From positions 1 to 5,453 of the forward strand of contig JAEZBP010000421.1 in assembly GCA_023427125.1 (NCBI GenBank): a DNA stretch of 5,453 nt, read 5' to 3'. This DNA comes from Pseudomonadota bacterium. GTDB taxonomy: Bacteria; Myxococcota_A; Polyangia; Polyangiales; Sandaracinaceae. The position numbers and the translations under genes are program-made. Below, in pieces: positions 5,361-5,453 of the stretch (position 1 is its first letter; the number at the start of each line of letters is the position of its first letter). The notes beneath the pieces were generated by a model. It had not been told where the DNA came from. It did not search any database and saw only the letters and a program-made list of their open reading frames with translations.

Positions 5361-5453
5361 TCAGCCCAGGCGGACGCAGCGCGCGAGGAGGGCGTCGAGG
5401 GGCTTCACCGTCGTGGGCGGCTCGCGCTCGAGGAGCGCGCGGGTGCGCTCGAG
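5361..5453 (-). CDS. C-terminal 30 residues of an unidentified protein (5' end outside window)
   Basis: The - strand is open from the right edge to TGA at 5361-5363. It encodes 30 residues beginning LERTRALLEREPPTT and ending ARCVRLG. Every sense codon ends in G or C, which strongly supports coding in this GC-rich genome. The composition is that of an ordinary soluble protein with a helical segment. It is too short to name. Its stop lies 96 bp before the lipoprotein start on the same strand. Confidence 0.7.
   Translation of the reverse strand, partial: LERTRALLEREPPTTVKPLDALLARCVRLG

Overview
The window is very GC-rich. Its coding frames use almost only G or C at third codon positions, and it encodes a Cys/Asp-rich secreted lipoprotein with tandem 'CGDG..CDDGN' and 'DxDGDG..DCND..CD..DNDCDG' modules. 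Together with Asp/Ala/Gly/Ser low-complexity linkers and a lone sigma-like regulator, this suggests a myxobacterium, probably of the Polyangiales/Sandaracinus type. The taxon is an inference from style; there is no rRNA or other marker gene here.

Layout. The + strand carries the 3' end of a gene whose product ends in a SADAS-type tandem repeat (1-168), then rsgA, the ribosome-assembly GTPase (211-1128). Everything else is on the - strand. Reading leftward from the right edge: the last 30 codons of an unidentified gene (5361-5453); a 449-aa Cys-rich putative lipoprotein (3915-5264); a 259-aa sigma-factor-like protein (2868-3647); a 304-aa protein of unknown function (1827-2741); and a fur-type metalloregulator (1310-1738). 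rsgA and fur converge. The 181-bp gap between them holds two identical perfect hairpins in tandem and a 14-bp palindrome at the rsgA stop codon.

How the parts fit. rsgA and fur are housekeeping genes. The sigma-like gene has a promoter-like sequence (TTGACA, 17 bp, GACCAT) placed so that transcription would begin at or next to its ATG. There is no Shine-Dalgarno sequence, so a leaderless mRNA is likely, and the -35 box lies inside a TGTCA-A-TGACA palindrome that could be an operator. The sigma-like gene, the unknown gene and fur share a strand with gaps of 126 and 88 bp, so co-transcription is possible but not shown. The lipoprotein gene has its own 96-bp upstream region and a two-tier stem-loop just past its stop, so it looks like a separate unit.

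No mobile element, tRNA, rRNA or CRISPR array was found. No obvious new multi-gene system is present. The least explained items are the sigma-like protein with its probable leaderless promoter, the unrecognised 304-aa neighbour, and the tandem hairpins between rsgA and fur.
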